From the NCBI RefSeq assembly GCF_036169555.1, contig NZ_CP108032.1, positions 930,001-994,000 on the forward strand: DNA of 64,000 nucleotides. Reading direction: 5' to 3'. Position 1 is the stretch's first letter. Every line of letters begins with the position of its first letter. Below, piece by piece: positions 26,212 through 33,870 of the stretch. Made by a program: the position numbers and the translations under genes. Under the pieces are notes generated by a model. That model saw only the letters and a list, made by a program, of their open reading frames with translations. It searched no databases and was not told the origin of the DNA. The stretch is from Streptomyces sp. NBC_00306. Lineage in GTDB: Bacteria > Actinomycetota > Actinomycetes > Streptomycetales > Streptomycetaceae.

Positions 26212-26336
26212 GCAGGGCTTTCACGGCTGCTCCCCGCTCCGGCGGGGGTGAGGGCTCAGCCCTGTCCCTACGGCCGTGGGTCAGGGGCGAGGGGCCCGGT
26301 GGCGCAGATCCGTGCCGCACCCGGCCCGGGGCCGTG

Positions 26337-27182
26337 TCACTCCTCGTCCGCCTCCGCCATCCGGCGGTGGACGCGGCGTTCGTGGATGATGCGCCCGATG
26401 ATCGCGCCGCCGTAGACCACCACGCCGACTCCGACGAGCCAGGACTGGATGACGAGGACGGTCCCGATCGGGCCGTAGACCACGGTGTTCGACGCGATCA
26501 GCGGGGAGAAGACGAGCTGCGAGAAGATCCGCAGCCCGAGCAGACCGAGGGCCGTGGCGGCCGCCCCGGGGAACAGGGCGCACCAGCGGACCCGGCCGCC
26601 GAGGAGCACACGTTGGGCGACCCAGAAGAAGGCGCAGGTGCCGATCAGGTCCGCCAGGACACCGATCGCGGCGCCGAGGGCGGAGTCCAGCGGGTTGGGC
26701 GTGTTGACGAAGGCCAGCAGGAAGCAGATCAGCAGGGCGAGGAAGACGACGTGCCGCCACATGGTGTGCCAGCGGGCCGTCGGCAGGTCCCACACCTTCT
26801 CGTAGCCGGTCTGCACCACGGAGCCGAAGGTCAGACCGAAGACGGTGAGCGCTGCGAGACCGAAAGCGGTGGTGCGCTGCAAGGCGGCACCCGGCACTCC
26901 GAAGAGCCGCCCGACCTCGTCCTCGGAGGCCGGGGAGACGCCCAGCGCCTGCCCGAGCCACCGGGCGAATCCCTGGCCGCTCGCCGGGTCGGCCGCCGCG
27001 ACCACGATCAGCAGCGGCACGAGGGTGAGGAAGCCGAGCGCGGCGAATCCCATGGCCCGGTGCATCAGCTCCAGCTCGCGACCGCGCGACCACACGAGGC
27101 CGGCCCAGGAGGCCATGAACCTGTCGCGCAGGTGCTGGAACCGGTGCGCAGGGGGCTGTGCACCGGCGGGCTTGTGGGTCAT
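26337..27182 (-). CDS. YihY/BrkB family membrane protein
   Basis: Protein of 281 aa starting at ATG 27182. It has about six membrane helices with the family pattern: ELELMHRAMGFAALGFLTLV near the N-terminus, FGLTFGSVVQTGYEKVWDLP in the middle, and a C-terminal FSPLIASNTVVYGPIGTVLV. YihY/BrkB (formerly mislabelled RNase BN) proteins are integral membrane proteins of unknown transport or envelope function. It ends with charged residues (RRMAEADEE). No operon partner is evident; the ROK repressor gene lies 141 bp upstream on the same strand, beyond a short tandem repeat. Confidence 0.88.
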   Translation of the reverse strand: MTHKPAGAQPPAHRFQHLRDRFMASWAGLVWSRGRELELMHRAMGFAALGFLTLVPLLIVVAAADPASGQGFARWLGQALGVSPASEDEVGRLFGVPGAALQRTTAFGLAALTVFGLTFGSVVQTGYEKVWDLPTARWHTMWRHVVFLALLICFLLAFVNTPNPLDSALGAAIGVLADLIGTCAFFWVAQRVLLGGRVRWCALFPGAAATALGLLGLRIFSQLVFSPLIASNTVVYGPIGTVLVIQSWLVGVGVVVYGGAIIGRIIHERRVHRRMAEADEE

Positions 27183-27222
27183 AGGTCGTCGACTACCCGC
27201 TCATACGTCGCGAAGCGTCCAT

Positions 27223-27295
27223 CATGCCCCCGGACGAGTGCCGGCGCATGCCCCGGAGAAGTGCCGCCGATGCCCCGGACGAGTACCCGTGCGTC
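27223..27295. repeat. Short tandem repeat (~23 bp, three units) downstream of the ROK gene
   Basis: Three imperfect units built on ATGCCCCGGACGAGTGCCGG, with single-base changes, lie in the gap between the ROK repressor stop and the BrkB-like gene. They form one of several 3'-flank arrays in this window. Confidence 0.7.
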
Positions 27296-27323
27296 CCCGT
27301 CCTGCCGGCAGGGGACGGCGAGG

Positions 27324-28538
27324 TCAGAGCAGTGCGCCGAGCGGGTCGTCCAGGACCGGCTGCCACGCCAGTTCGGCCGCCCCGACCAGGCTGTTGTGGT
27401 CGAGCGTGCAGGGGAGGATCGGCACACCGCCGCTGCGCCCCCACAGACTGCGGTCGGCGACGACGGCCCGCAACCGCTCGGGGTCCGCGCCCAGCAGCTC
27501 GCGGTGGAGTCCGCCGAGGATGATGCGGTCGGGGTTGAGGATGTTGACGAGCCCGGCGAGCCCGAGGCCCAGACGGTCGATCAGCTCCTCGCAGGCGGCT
27601 CGGACGCCGGGATCGGCATACTCCGTGCGCAGTAGTTCCCTCGACTGCTCCAGCAGGGAGACCTCGGGGCCGGGGTCGCGGCCCGCGGCGGTGAGGAAGG
27701 CGAGGGGGTCGGCCTCGACGTCGAGGCAGCCGCGGCTTCCGCAGTGGCAGGCGCGGCCCTCGGGGTTGACCGTCAGATGGCCGACCTCCAGCGCGAGGCC
27801 CGCGCTGCCGGTGTGCAGCCGTCCGTCGAGGACGAGCGCGCCGCCGACGCCGCGGTGGCCGGTGGCGACGCAGAGCAGGTGCTGCGCGCCGCGGCCCGCG
27901 CCGTGCCGATGCTCGGCGAGGGCGGCGAGGTTGACGTCGTTGCCGGTGAAGGCAGGTCCCTCGATGCCCGCGGCCCGTACCCGCTCGGCGAAGATGTCGC
28001 GTACCGGAGCGCCCGCGGGCCAGGCGAGGTGGAGCGGATTGAGGGCGGTGCCCTCGGGTTCGGCGACGGCGGACGGCACGGCGAGGCCGGCGCCCACGCA
28101 CCGTCGGCCGCTCTCGCGCAGCAGCGCGGCGCCCGCGGCCACGACCTCGCCGAGCACCTGGGCGGGGTCGGCGGAGACGGTGACACAGCCGGGGGCGGTG
28201 GCGACGGTCCGGCCGCCGAGTGCCACGAGGGCCGCGCGGAAACCGTCGGCGTGCACCTGGGCGGCGAGGACGACCGGGCCCGTGTCGTCGACGGAGAGCC
28301 GGTGGGAGGGACGGCCCTGCGATCCGGCGGCCGCGCCGGGGCGGGAGTCCACCCGGATCAGGCCCAGCGCCTCCAGCTCGGCGGCGACCGCTCCGGCCGT
28401 GGCACGGGTGACCCCGAGTTCGGCGGTGAGCACGGCGCGGGTGGGCGCGCGTCCGGTGTGAACCAGTTCCAGCGCGGGGCCGAGCGCGCTGCGGCCCCTC
28501 TCCAGCCTTGATCTGGTGCTCGTCGCCTTGCCGTTCAT
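27324..28538 (-). CDS. ROK family transcriptional repressor
   Basis: Protein of 404 aa starting at ATG 28538. An N-terminal winged helix-turn-helix (RAVLTAELGVTRATAGAVAA) precedes an ROK domain with EVGHLTVNPEGRACHCGSRG, the zinc-binding C-x-C-G-x-x-G-C cluster, and a C-terminal NILNPDRIILGGL. The usual ATP-binding DxGGT of ROK kinases is replaced (VVLAAQVHADG), so it is a regulator rather than a kinase. XylR/NagC-type ROK repressors respond to sugars. The divergent MFS gene, whose start overlaps an inverted repeat, is the likely target. Confidence 0.87.
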   Translation of the reverse strand: MNGKATSTRSRLERGRSALGPALELVHTGRAPTRAVLTAELGVTRATAGAVAAELEALGLIRVDSRPGAAAGSQGRPSHRLSVDDTGPVVLAAQVHADGFRAALVALGGRTVATAPGCVTVSADPAQVLGEVVAAGAALLRESGRRCVGAGLAVPSAVAEPEGTALNPLHLAWPAGAPVRDIFAERVRAAGIEGPAFTGNDVNLAALAEHRHGAGRGAQHLLCVATGHRGVGGALVLDGRLHTGSAGLALEVGHLTVNPEGRACHCGSRGCLDVEADPLAFLTAAGRDPGPEVSLLEQSRELLRTEYADPGVRAACEELIDRLGLGLAGLVNILNPDRIILGGLHRELLGADPERLRAVVADRSLWGRSGGVPILPCTLDHNSLVGAAELAWQPVLDDPLGALL

Positions 28539-28578
28539 GGTGGCGAGTCTCCCATGATCCAGCCGTTGCGCAGCCGCC

Positions 28579-28634
28579 TTGTCCGGATCGGGCCCCCACC
28601 CCTATGCTGAGTTTGTGCCGCACCTAAACAAACT
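28579..28634 (+). promoter_or_regulatory. Leaderless promoter with overlapping operator for the MFS gene
   Basis: TTGTCC at 28579-28584, an 18-nt spacer and TATGCT at 28603-28608 put the transcription start at or beside the GTG at 28615, so the mRNA would be leaderless. AGTTTGT (28610-28616) and ACAAACT (28628-28634) form a perfect 7-bp inverted repeat over the start codon, suited to repression by the divergent ROK protein. Confidence 0.6.
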
Positions 28635-29835
28635 ACGGACGGCCGCACCGGGGGGCCCGAGCGGAAACACCGCTGCACTCCCCCTGTCCCGCCTCCGCAC
28701 CGCCCTCACCGTGTTCTTCGCCCTGGACGGCTTTCTCTTCGCCGGCTGGGTGGTCCGCATTCCCGCGATCAAGCAGCAGACCGGAGCATCCGCGAGCGAC
28801 CTCGGGCTCGCGCTGCTCGGCGTCTCGGCGGGCGCGGTCGTGACGATGACCCTCACGGGCCGGCTGTGCCGCCGCTTCGGCAGCCATCCGGTCACCGTCG
28901 CCAGTGCCGTACTGATGTCGCTCAGCATCGCGCTGCCCGCGCTGACGCACTCGACGCTCGCCCTCGGTCTCGTCCTGCTCGTCTTCGGCGCCGCGTACGG
29001 CGGGATCAACGTGGCGATGAACAGCGCCGCGGTCGACCTGGTCGCCGCGCTCCGTCGCCCGGTGATGCCGAGCTTCCACGCGGCGTTCAGCCTCGGCGGC
29101 ATGGTCGGTGCGGGGCTGGGAGCCCTGGTGGCCGGCGGCCTGTCCCCCACCGTGCATCTGCTGCTCCTCGCCGTCATCGGCCTGCTGGTCACGGCGGTCG
29201 TCGGCCGGGTGCTGCTCGGCCGGACGGCTCCGGTCACCGAGCGCGCCCAGGAGGACCCGGTGCCGCGCCGGCTCACGGGCCGAACCCGCAGGCTCGTCAC
29301 GGTCTTCGGCGTGATCGCGCTCTGCACGGCGTACGGCGAGGGCGCGATGGCCGACTGGGGCGCGCTCCACCTGGAGCAGGACCTGGACGCCCACCCGGGC
29401 GTGGCCGCCCTCGGATACTCCCTGTTCGCCCTCGCGATGACGGCCGGCCGTCTCACCGGGACGACCCTGCTGGAGCGGCTCGGACAGACCCGCACGCTGG
29501 TCGCGGGCGGCACGACGGCTGCGGCCGGCATGCTGCTGGGCTCGCTCGCCCCGACCGTGTGGCTCGCGCTGCTCGGCTTCGCGGTGGCGGGCCTCGGCCT
29601 GGCCAACATCTTCCCGGTGGCCGTGGCCCGGGCGGGCGCACTCGCCGGCCCCGGCGGGGTCGCCGCCGCTTCCACGCTCGGATACGGCGGCATGCTGCTG
29701 GGACCGCCCGCGATCGGGTTCCTCGCCGACTGGTTCTCGCTGCCCGTCGCGCTCACCACGGTCGCGGCACTGGCCGCGGGTGCGGCACTGATCGGATGGG
29801 CGGCCCGGAACGCGACCGCGCCGCAGGACGCCTGA
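28615..29835 (+). CDS. MFS transporter
   Basis: Protein of 406 aa with about twelve membrane helices. The start is the GTG at 28615 (VPHLNKLRTAAPGG) since it follows a good -10 box by 6 nt; a longer frame from 28579 would start inside the promoter. The first half has FFALDGFLFAGWVVRIPAIK and the loop TGRLCRRFGSHPVTV, characteristic of the FucP/YbjJ-like MFS group, which includes sugar and unknown transporters. The fold-related second half has MTAGRLTGTTLLERLGQTRT. A divergent ROK repressor suggests a sugar-type substrate (inference). It is followed by an independent gene 120 bp later. Confidence 0.85.
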   Translation: MPHLNKLRTAAPGGPSGNTAALPLSRLRTALTVFFALDGFLFAGWVVRIPAIKQQTGASASDLGLALLGVSAGAVVTMTLTGRLCRRFGSHPVTVASAVLMSLSIALPALTHSTLALGLVLLVFGAAYGGINVAMNSAAVDLVAALRRPVMPSFHAAFSLGGMVGAGLGALVAGGLSPTVHLLLLAVIGLLVTAVVGRVLLGRTAPVTERAQEDPVPRRLTGRTRRLVTVFGVIALCTAYGEGAMADWGALHLEQDLDAHPGVAALGYSLFALAMTAGRLTGTTLLERLGQTRTLVAGGTTAAAGMLLGSLAPTVWLALLGFAVAGLGLANIFPVAVARAGALAGPGGVAAASTLGYGGMLLGPPAIGFLADWFSLPVALTTVAALAAGAALIGWAARNATAPQDA

Positions 29836-29955
29836 CCGCTCGTCGGCGCACACCACCGGGGCCCTGCCAGAGGGGGCGCACAGGGGGGCGCATTCACGCC
29901 GGTCGCCTGACGCGACGGCCCCACCGGACATGAACCGAGTGGCACAATCTGCGGC

Positions 29956-30699
29956 ATGGAGACCGCCGAGCTGATCACATCACTCGTACGGGAGGGCCAG
30001 TTGCTGGCCGCCGCGGCCACCCGGACGGACCCGGCGACGCCGGTGCCCACATGCCCGGGCTGGCAGATGCGTGACCTGCTGCGTCACATCGGCATGGTGC
30101 ACCGCTGGGCCACCGCGTTCGTGGCGGAAGGCCATGAGGAGTTCCGTCCCGCCGTACCCGAGAACGACCTCGACGGCGACGAACTGATCGAGTGGTTCCG
30201 CGAGGGCCACGGCCTCCTCGTCGGGGCACTGACCGAGTCACCGGCCGATGTGCGGTGCTGGACCTTCCTTCCGGCCCCGTCTCCGCTCGCGTTCTGGGCC
30301 CGGCGACAGGCGCACGAGACGGCGATCCACCGCGCCGACGCCGAGTCCGCCCTGAGCGGCAAACCCGGCCCGGTGCCTGCCGACTTCGCCGTCGACGGCA
30401 TCGCCGAACTGCTCTGCGGCTTCCACGGCCGCACCCGGAGCCGGCTGCGTTCCGAGGTGCCCCGCGCCCTGCGTGTACGGCCGCTCGACACGGACGACGT
30501 GTGGACCATGTGGATCTCGACGGACGCGCCGCGTACGGAACCGATCGCGGAGGTGGCCGCGGACTGCGAGCTCATCGGCACCGCCGAGCAGCTCTACCTC
30601 ACGCTGTGGAACCGGCTGCCCCTGAGCGCCGTCACCGTCACGGGCGACACGGAACTCGCCCGGGAGTGGCGGGAGAAGTCCTCCGTCACCTGGTCGTAG
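29956..30699 (+). CDS. Maleylpyruvate isomerase-type (mycothiol-dependent) enzyme family protein
   Basis: Protein of 247 aa starting at ATG 29956. The DinB-like N-terminal domain has VPTCPGWQMRDLLRHIGMVH, with the first metal-binding His, and later ARRQAHETAIHRADAE with the other two His/Glu ligands. The C-terminal half is the MDMPI C-terminal domain ending in TVTGDTELAREWRE. Such proteins are metal-dependent thiol transferases; some use mycothiol, and the known example isomerises maleylpyruvate. No aromatic catabolism genes are nearby, so the substrate is open. A CACAAT box 8 nt before the ATG suggests a leaderless or near-leaderless transcript. Confidence 0.85.
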   Translation: METAELITSLVREGQLLAAAATRTDPATPVPTCPGWQMRDLLRHIGMVHRWATAFVAEGHEEFRPAVPENDLDGDELIEWFREGHGLLVGALTESPADVRCWTFLPAPSPLAFWARRQAHETAIHRADAESALSGKPGPVPADFAVDGIAELLCGFHGRTRSRLRSEVPRALRVRPLDTDDVWTMWISTDAPRTEPIAEVAADCELIGTAEQLYLTLWNRLPLSAVTVTGDTELAREWREKSSVTWS

Positions 30700-30757
30700 C
30701 GCAGGTCCGGGGCGCCGCGGGCCCAAGCGGACGGCAGCCCGGGCACGCGCGGCCGGG

Positions 30758-30850
30758 TTCAGGCCGTGGCGCCCGGTCCGGACAGCGGCGTTCCGGCCGT
30801 GGCGCCCCGTTTCGGACAGCGTCGTTCAGGCCGTGGCGCCCGGCAGCATG
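30758..30850. repeat. 33-34-bp tandem repeat including the 3' end of the MarR gene
   Basis: Units at 30758-30790 and 30791-30824 are followed by a partial third at 30825-30850 that contains the last codons and stop of the MarR gene (PGATA-stop, minus strand). The array appears to have grown outward from the gene end. Confidence 0.75.
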
Positions 30851-31227
30851 CGGGAGAGCACGGCGCGCTGGAGCGGCTGGACCTCGGCATGGCGTGCTCG
30901 CCCCGCGTCGGTCAGCGCGACCCGCACACCCCGGCGGTCCTCGCTGCACATACCGCGGGTGACCAGCCCGTCCTTCTCCAGGCGGGCCACCAGACGCGAC
31001 AGCGCGCTCTGGCTGAGGTGGACGCGGGCCGCGAGTTCCTGCACCCGGAACGAACAGTCGCCGTCGGCGGCCGACTCCTCGGCGAGTACGTCGAGGACCT
31101 CGAAGTCGCTGGCGCCGAGCCCGTGGTGATGGAGCTCGCGGTCGAGCTCGCACATCGTCCGGGCGTGCAGCGCCAGCACATCGCGCCACTCGTCGACGAG
31201 TGCGCGCTCGGACTTGTTCGCTGCCAT
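30826..31227 (-). CDS. MarR family transcriptional regulator
   Basis: Protein of 133 aa starting at ATG 31227, slightly short for the family. The winged helix is clear: FRVQELAARVHLSQSALSRL, VARLEKDGLVTRG and the wing CSEDRRGVRVALTDAG. The N-terminal dimerisation helix contains ARTMCELDRELHHHGL. It is divergent from a DHA2-type exporter, with a 27-bp near-perfect palindrome in the 86-bp gap that probably represses both. Such pairs usually respond to the phenolic or drug-like compound that the pump exports. The C-terminal helix ends abruptly at the tandem repeat, so the tail may have been altered by repeat expansion. Confidence 0.9.
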   Translation of the reverse strand: MAANKSERALVDEWRDVLALHARTMCELDRELHHHGLGASDFEVLDVLAEESAADGDCSFRVQELAARVHLSQSALSRLVARLEKDGLVTRGMCSEDRRGVRVALTDAGRARHAEVQPLQRAVLSRMLPGATA

Positions 31228-31272
31228 GGGCGCACGCTAGCAGAAAACCCCACTTTGTTGCATCGGAATTAA

Positions 31273-31299
31273 ATGCACTTGCATTGAATGCATGTGCAT
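31273..31299. promoter_or_regulatory. 27-bp MarR operator between divergent genes
   Basis: Arms ATGCAC..GCATT and AATGC..GTGCAT are symmetric with only one mismatched pair around a single central base. The site covers the -35-like TTGCAT (31279-31284) of the exporter promoter; TACTGT at 31301-31306 is the matching -10 box and lies 7 nt before the exporter ATG. Confidence 0.8.
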
Positions 31300-31313
31300 G
31301 TACTGTGCTGCGC

Positions 31314-32795
31314 ATGATCTCTCCGCCCAACGTCCCCTTGGCGCAGGAGCGCTGGAGCCCTCGGCTGTGGGGCACGCTGCTCGTGCTCTGCGCCGCGATG
31401 TTCCTCGACGCGCTCGATGTCTCGATGGTCGGCGTCGCCCTGCCGTCGATCGCCACCGATCTCGATCTGTCCACCTCGACCCTGCAGTGGATCGTCAGCG
31501 GCTACATCCTCGGCTACGGCGGCCTGTTGCTCCTCGGCGGCCGCGCCGCCGACCTCCTCGGCCGCCGCCGGGTCTTCCTCATCGCACTCGCCGTCTTCGC
31601 CGTCGCCTCCCTGCTCGGCGGGCTCGTCGACTCCGGACCGCTGCTGATCGCCAGCCGTTTCATCAAGGGCCTGAGCGCCGCGTTCACGGCGCCCGCCGGA
31701 CTGTCGATCATCACTACGACCTTCAAGGAAGGCCCGCAGCGCAACCGCGCGCTGGCCATCTACACCACCTGCGCCGCCACCGGCTTCTCCATGGGCCTCG
31801 TGCTGTCGGGCTTGCTCACCGAGGTCAGCTGGCGCCTCACCATGCTGCTTCCCGCGCCCATCGCCCTGATCGCCCTGGTCGCCGGCATCAAGCTCATCCC
31901 GCGCAGCAGCCGCGAGGATTCCGGAAAGGGGTACGACCTGCCCGGAGCCGTCACCGGCACGGCCTCGATGCTCCTGCTCGTCTTCACCGTCGTCCAGGCA
32001 CCGGAGGTCGGCTGGGCATCCGCCCGTACGCTGCTGTCCTTCCTCGCCGTGGCCGCCCTGCTCACCGCGTTCGTCACCATCGAGCGCCGCAGCTCCCACC
32101 CCCTGATCCGGCTGGGCGTACTGCGCTCCGGCAGCCAGATCCGAGCGAACCTCGGCGCGGCCTTCTTCTTCGGCTCGTACGTCGGTTTCCAGTTCCTCGT
32201 CACCCAGTACATGCAGTCCCTGCTCGGCTGGTCCGCCCTGGAGACGGCGCTGGCCTTCCTGCCCGCGGGGGCACTCGTGGCGCTCTCGTCGACGAAGATC
32301 GGCTCCGTCGTGGACCGCTTCGGCACGCCGCGCGTGATCGCCCTCGGCTTCGGATTCCTCGTCGTCGCGTACGCCCTGTTCCTGAGGATCGACCTCGCAC
32401 CGAGCTACGCGGCGGTCATCCTGCCGTCGATGCTGCTGCTCGGCGCGGCGTGCGCGCTGGTCTTCCCCTCGCTCAACATCCAGGCCACCAACGGCGTCGA
32501 GGACCACGAACAGGGCATGGTCTCCGGTCTGCTCAACACGTCGATCCAGGTCGGCGGTGCGATCTTCCTCGCCATCGTGACCGCGGTGATCACCGCCGGC
32601 GACACCGGCGGCTCTCCCCAGCAGGTGCTGGACAGCTTCCGCCCGGGCCTCGCGGTGGTGACCGTCGTCGCGGCGGCGGGGCTGCTCATCACCCTGACCG
32701 GTCTGCGCACCCGGCGCACCGGCGGCGGCGTACTGGTCGCCACGTCGGTGTCGGTGCCCCAACCCGAGCCCGAGCGGGTGACGGTCGGCGACTGA
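31314..32795 (+). CDS. DHA2-type MFS multidrug exporter (EmrB/QacA-like)
   Basis: Protein of 493 aa with about fourteen membrane helices, the normal DHA2 size. Motifs: FLDALDVSMVGVALPSIATD (motif D1), the loop GGRAADLLGRRRVFL (motif A) and ARFIKGLSAAFTAPAG-like motif C. Such pumps exchange protons for cationic or hydrophobic drugs, dyes or the cell's own metabolites. The start ATG 31314 follows a -10 box by 7 nt, so the transcript is probably leaderless; a longer frame from 31200 would run through the operator. It is controlled by the divergent MarR protein (inference from the shared palindrome). A strong hairpin follows at 32884. Confidence 0.92.
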   Translation: MISPPNVPLAQERWSPRLWGTLLVLCAAMFLDALDVSMVGVALPSIATDLDLSTSTLQWIVSGYILGYGGLLLLGGRAADLLGRRRVFLIALAVFAVASLLGGLVDSGPLLIASRFIKGLSAAFTAPAGLSIITTTFKEGPQRNRALAIYTTCAATGFSMGLVLSGLLTEVSWRLTMLLPAPIALIALVAGIKLIPRSSREDSGKGYDLPGAVTGTASMLLLVFTVVQAPEVGWASARTLLSFLAVAALLTAFVTIERRSSHPLIRLGVLRSGSQIRANLGAAFFFGSYVGFQFLVTQYMQSLLGWSALETALAFLPAGALVALSSTKIGSVVDRFGTPRVIALGFGFLVVAYALFLRIDLAPSYAAVILPSMLLLGAACALVFPSLNIQATNGVEDHEQGMVSGLLNTSIQVGGAIFLAIVTAVITAGDTGGSPQQVLDSFRPGLAVVTVVAAAGLLITLTGLRTRRTGGGVLVATSVSVPQPEPERVTVGD

Positions 32796-32883
32796 CCGGC
32801 ACCCCGCTCGCAGGGAGTGTCCGGCGAGGACCGGCGGACGCTTCCGGGGCGGCGGCGACCGACGCCGCCCTTCCCACGGGGGA

Positions 32884-32922
32884 GACGGTGGCCGGTGGGC
32901 TCCTTGCCCGCCGGCCACCGTC
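32884..32922 (+). terminator. Strong hairpin after the exporter gene
   Basis: 12-bp perfect arms GACGGTGGCCGG / CCGGCCACCGTC enclose a GGC-TCCTT-GCC top. It lies 89 bp after the exporter stop and just before the next gene. Confidence 0.75.
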
Positions 32923-32938
32923 CTGTGACACTTCGGAC

Positions 32939-33244
32939 ATGGAGCCGGAGGGGGCGGGCGTGCCGAACAAGAGACGGCGGACACAGGCGGACCGTGACGC
33001 GATCACGGTCGAGATCGGCTATGCGCTGTTGAGTGCGGTGCTCGTCGCCGCGGTGGTCTTCGGCGTGATCGCCGGACCCAAGGCCATGTTCACGATGCCG
33101 TACGCCGTCGAACACGGTCTGCTCCTCGCCGGCGCCGCCGCAGCCGCCATCGCCTTCGTCCTGCGGCTGGTGACCGTGCTGTGGCGGTTCTCGACCGCGC
33201 CTGCTCAGCCCAGCCAGCCGGGCCGCACCAACCCCGACTCATAG
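32939..33244 (+). CDS. Small two-helix membrane protein (DUF6332-like)
   Basis: Protein of 101 aa starting at ATG 32939. A basic N-terminus (KRRRTQADRDAITVEIGYAL) leads into a membrane helix (LLSAVLVAAVVFGVIAG), a short loop, a second helix (LLLAGAAAAAIAFVLRLVTV) and a Pro/Gln-rich tail. The pattern resembles a small Streptomyces family of unknown function; the family name is from memory. The last 40 bp overlap the 3' end of the convergent response regulator gene. No ribosome binding site is obvious, and a GTG a few codons later is possible. Confidence 0.65.
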   Translation: MEPEGAGVPNKRRRTQADRDAITVEIGYALLSAVLVAAVVFGVIAGPKAMFTMPYAVEHGLLLAGAAAAAIAFVLRLVTVLWRFSTAPAQPSQPGRTNPDS

Positions 33245-33870
33245 GCCAGGACGACGAGTTGGGCCCGGTCGCGGGCCCCCAGTTTCACCATCGTGCGGCT
33301 GACGTGCGTCTTGGCCGTCAGAGGACTGACGACCAGCCGGCGCGCGATCTCCTCGTTCGACAGGCCGATACCGACCAGGGCCATCACCTCGCGTTCGCGC
33401 TCGGTGAGTTCACCGAGGCCCTCCGCGTCCTTCGGCTCCTTGGAACGGGCCGCGAACTCCGCGATCAGACGCCGCGTCACCCCGGGCGACAGCAGGGCGT
33501 CGCCGGCCACCACCGCCCGTACCGCGCGCAGCAGTTCCTCCGGTTCGGTGTCCTTCACCAGAAAGCCCGAGGCGCCGGCGCGGATCGCCTCGAAGACGTA
33601 CTCGTCGAGCTCGAAGGTGGTCAGCATGACGACCTTCACGTCGTGGAGCCGCTCGTCGCCGGTGATCCTGCGGGTGGCCGCGAGCCCGTCGAGCAGGGGC
33701 ATCCGGATGTCCATCAGCACGACGTCCGGGGTCAGTTCGCGCACCAGCCGCACCGCCTCCTCGCCGTCGGCGGCCTCACCGGCCACCTCGATGTCCTGCT
33801 GGGCGTCCAGCAGGGCCCTGAACCCGGCTCGGACCAACAGCTGGTCATCGGCGAGCAGTACGCGGATCAC
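33205..33870 (-). CDS. LuxR/NarL-type response regulator
   Basis: Protein of 221 aa from a GTG at 33870 that overlaps the kinase stop (GTGA). The receiver domain has the acidic pair in LLADDQ, the phosphoacceptor Asp54 in VLMDIRMP, the Thr in VVMLTTF and Lys in FLVKDTEPEEL. The C-terminal LuxR helix-turn-helix is LTEREREVMALVGIGLSNEE, then KTHVSRTMVKLG. It is the output partner of the kinase just upstream. A perfect 18-bp palindrome before the operon is the likely autoregulatory site. Its end overlaps the convergent small membrane protein gene by 40 bp. Confidence 0.95.
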   Translation of the reverse strand: MIRVLLADDQLLVRAGFRALLDAQQDIEVAGEAADGEEAVRLVRELTPDVVLMDIRMPLLDGLAATRRITGDERLHDVKVVMLTTFELDEYVFEAIRAGASGFLVKDTEPEELLRAVRAVVAGDALLSPGVTRRLIAEFAARSKEPKDAEGLGELTEREREVMALVGIGLSNEEIARRLVVSPLTAKTHVSRTMVKLGARDRAQLVVLAYESGLVRPGWLG

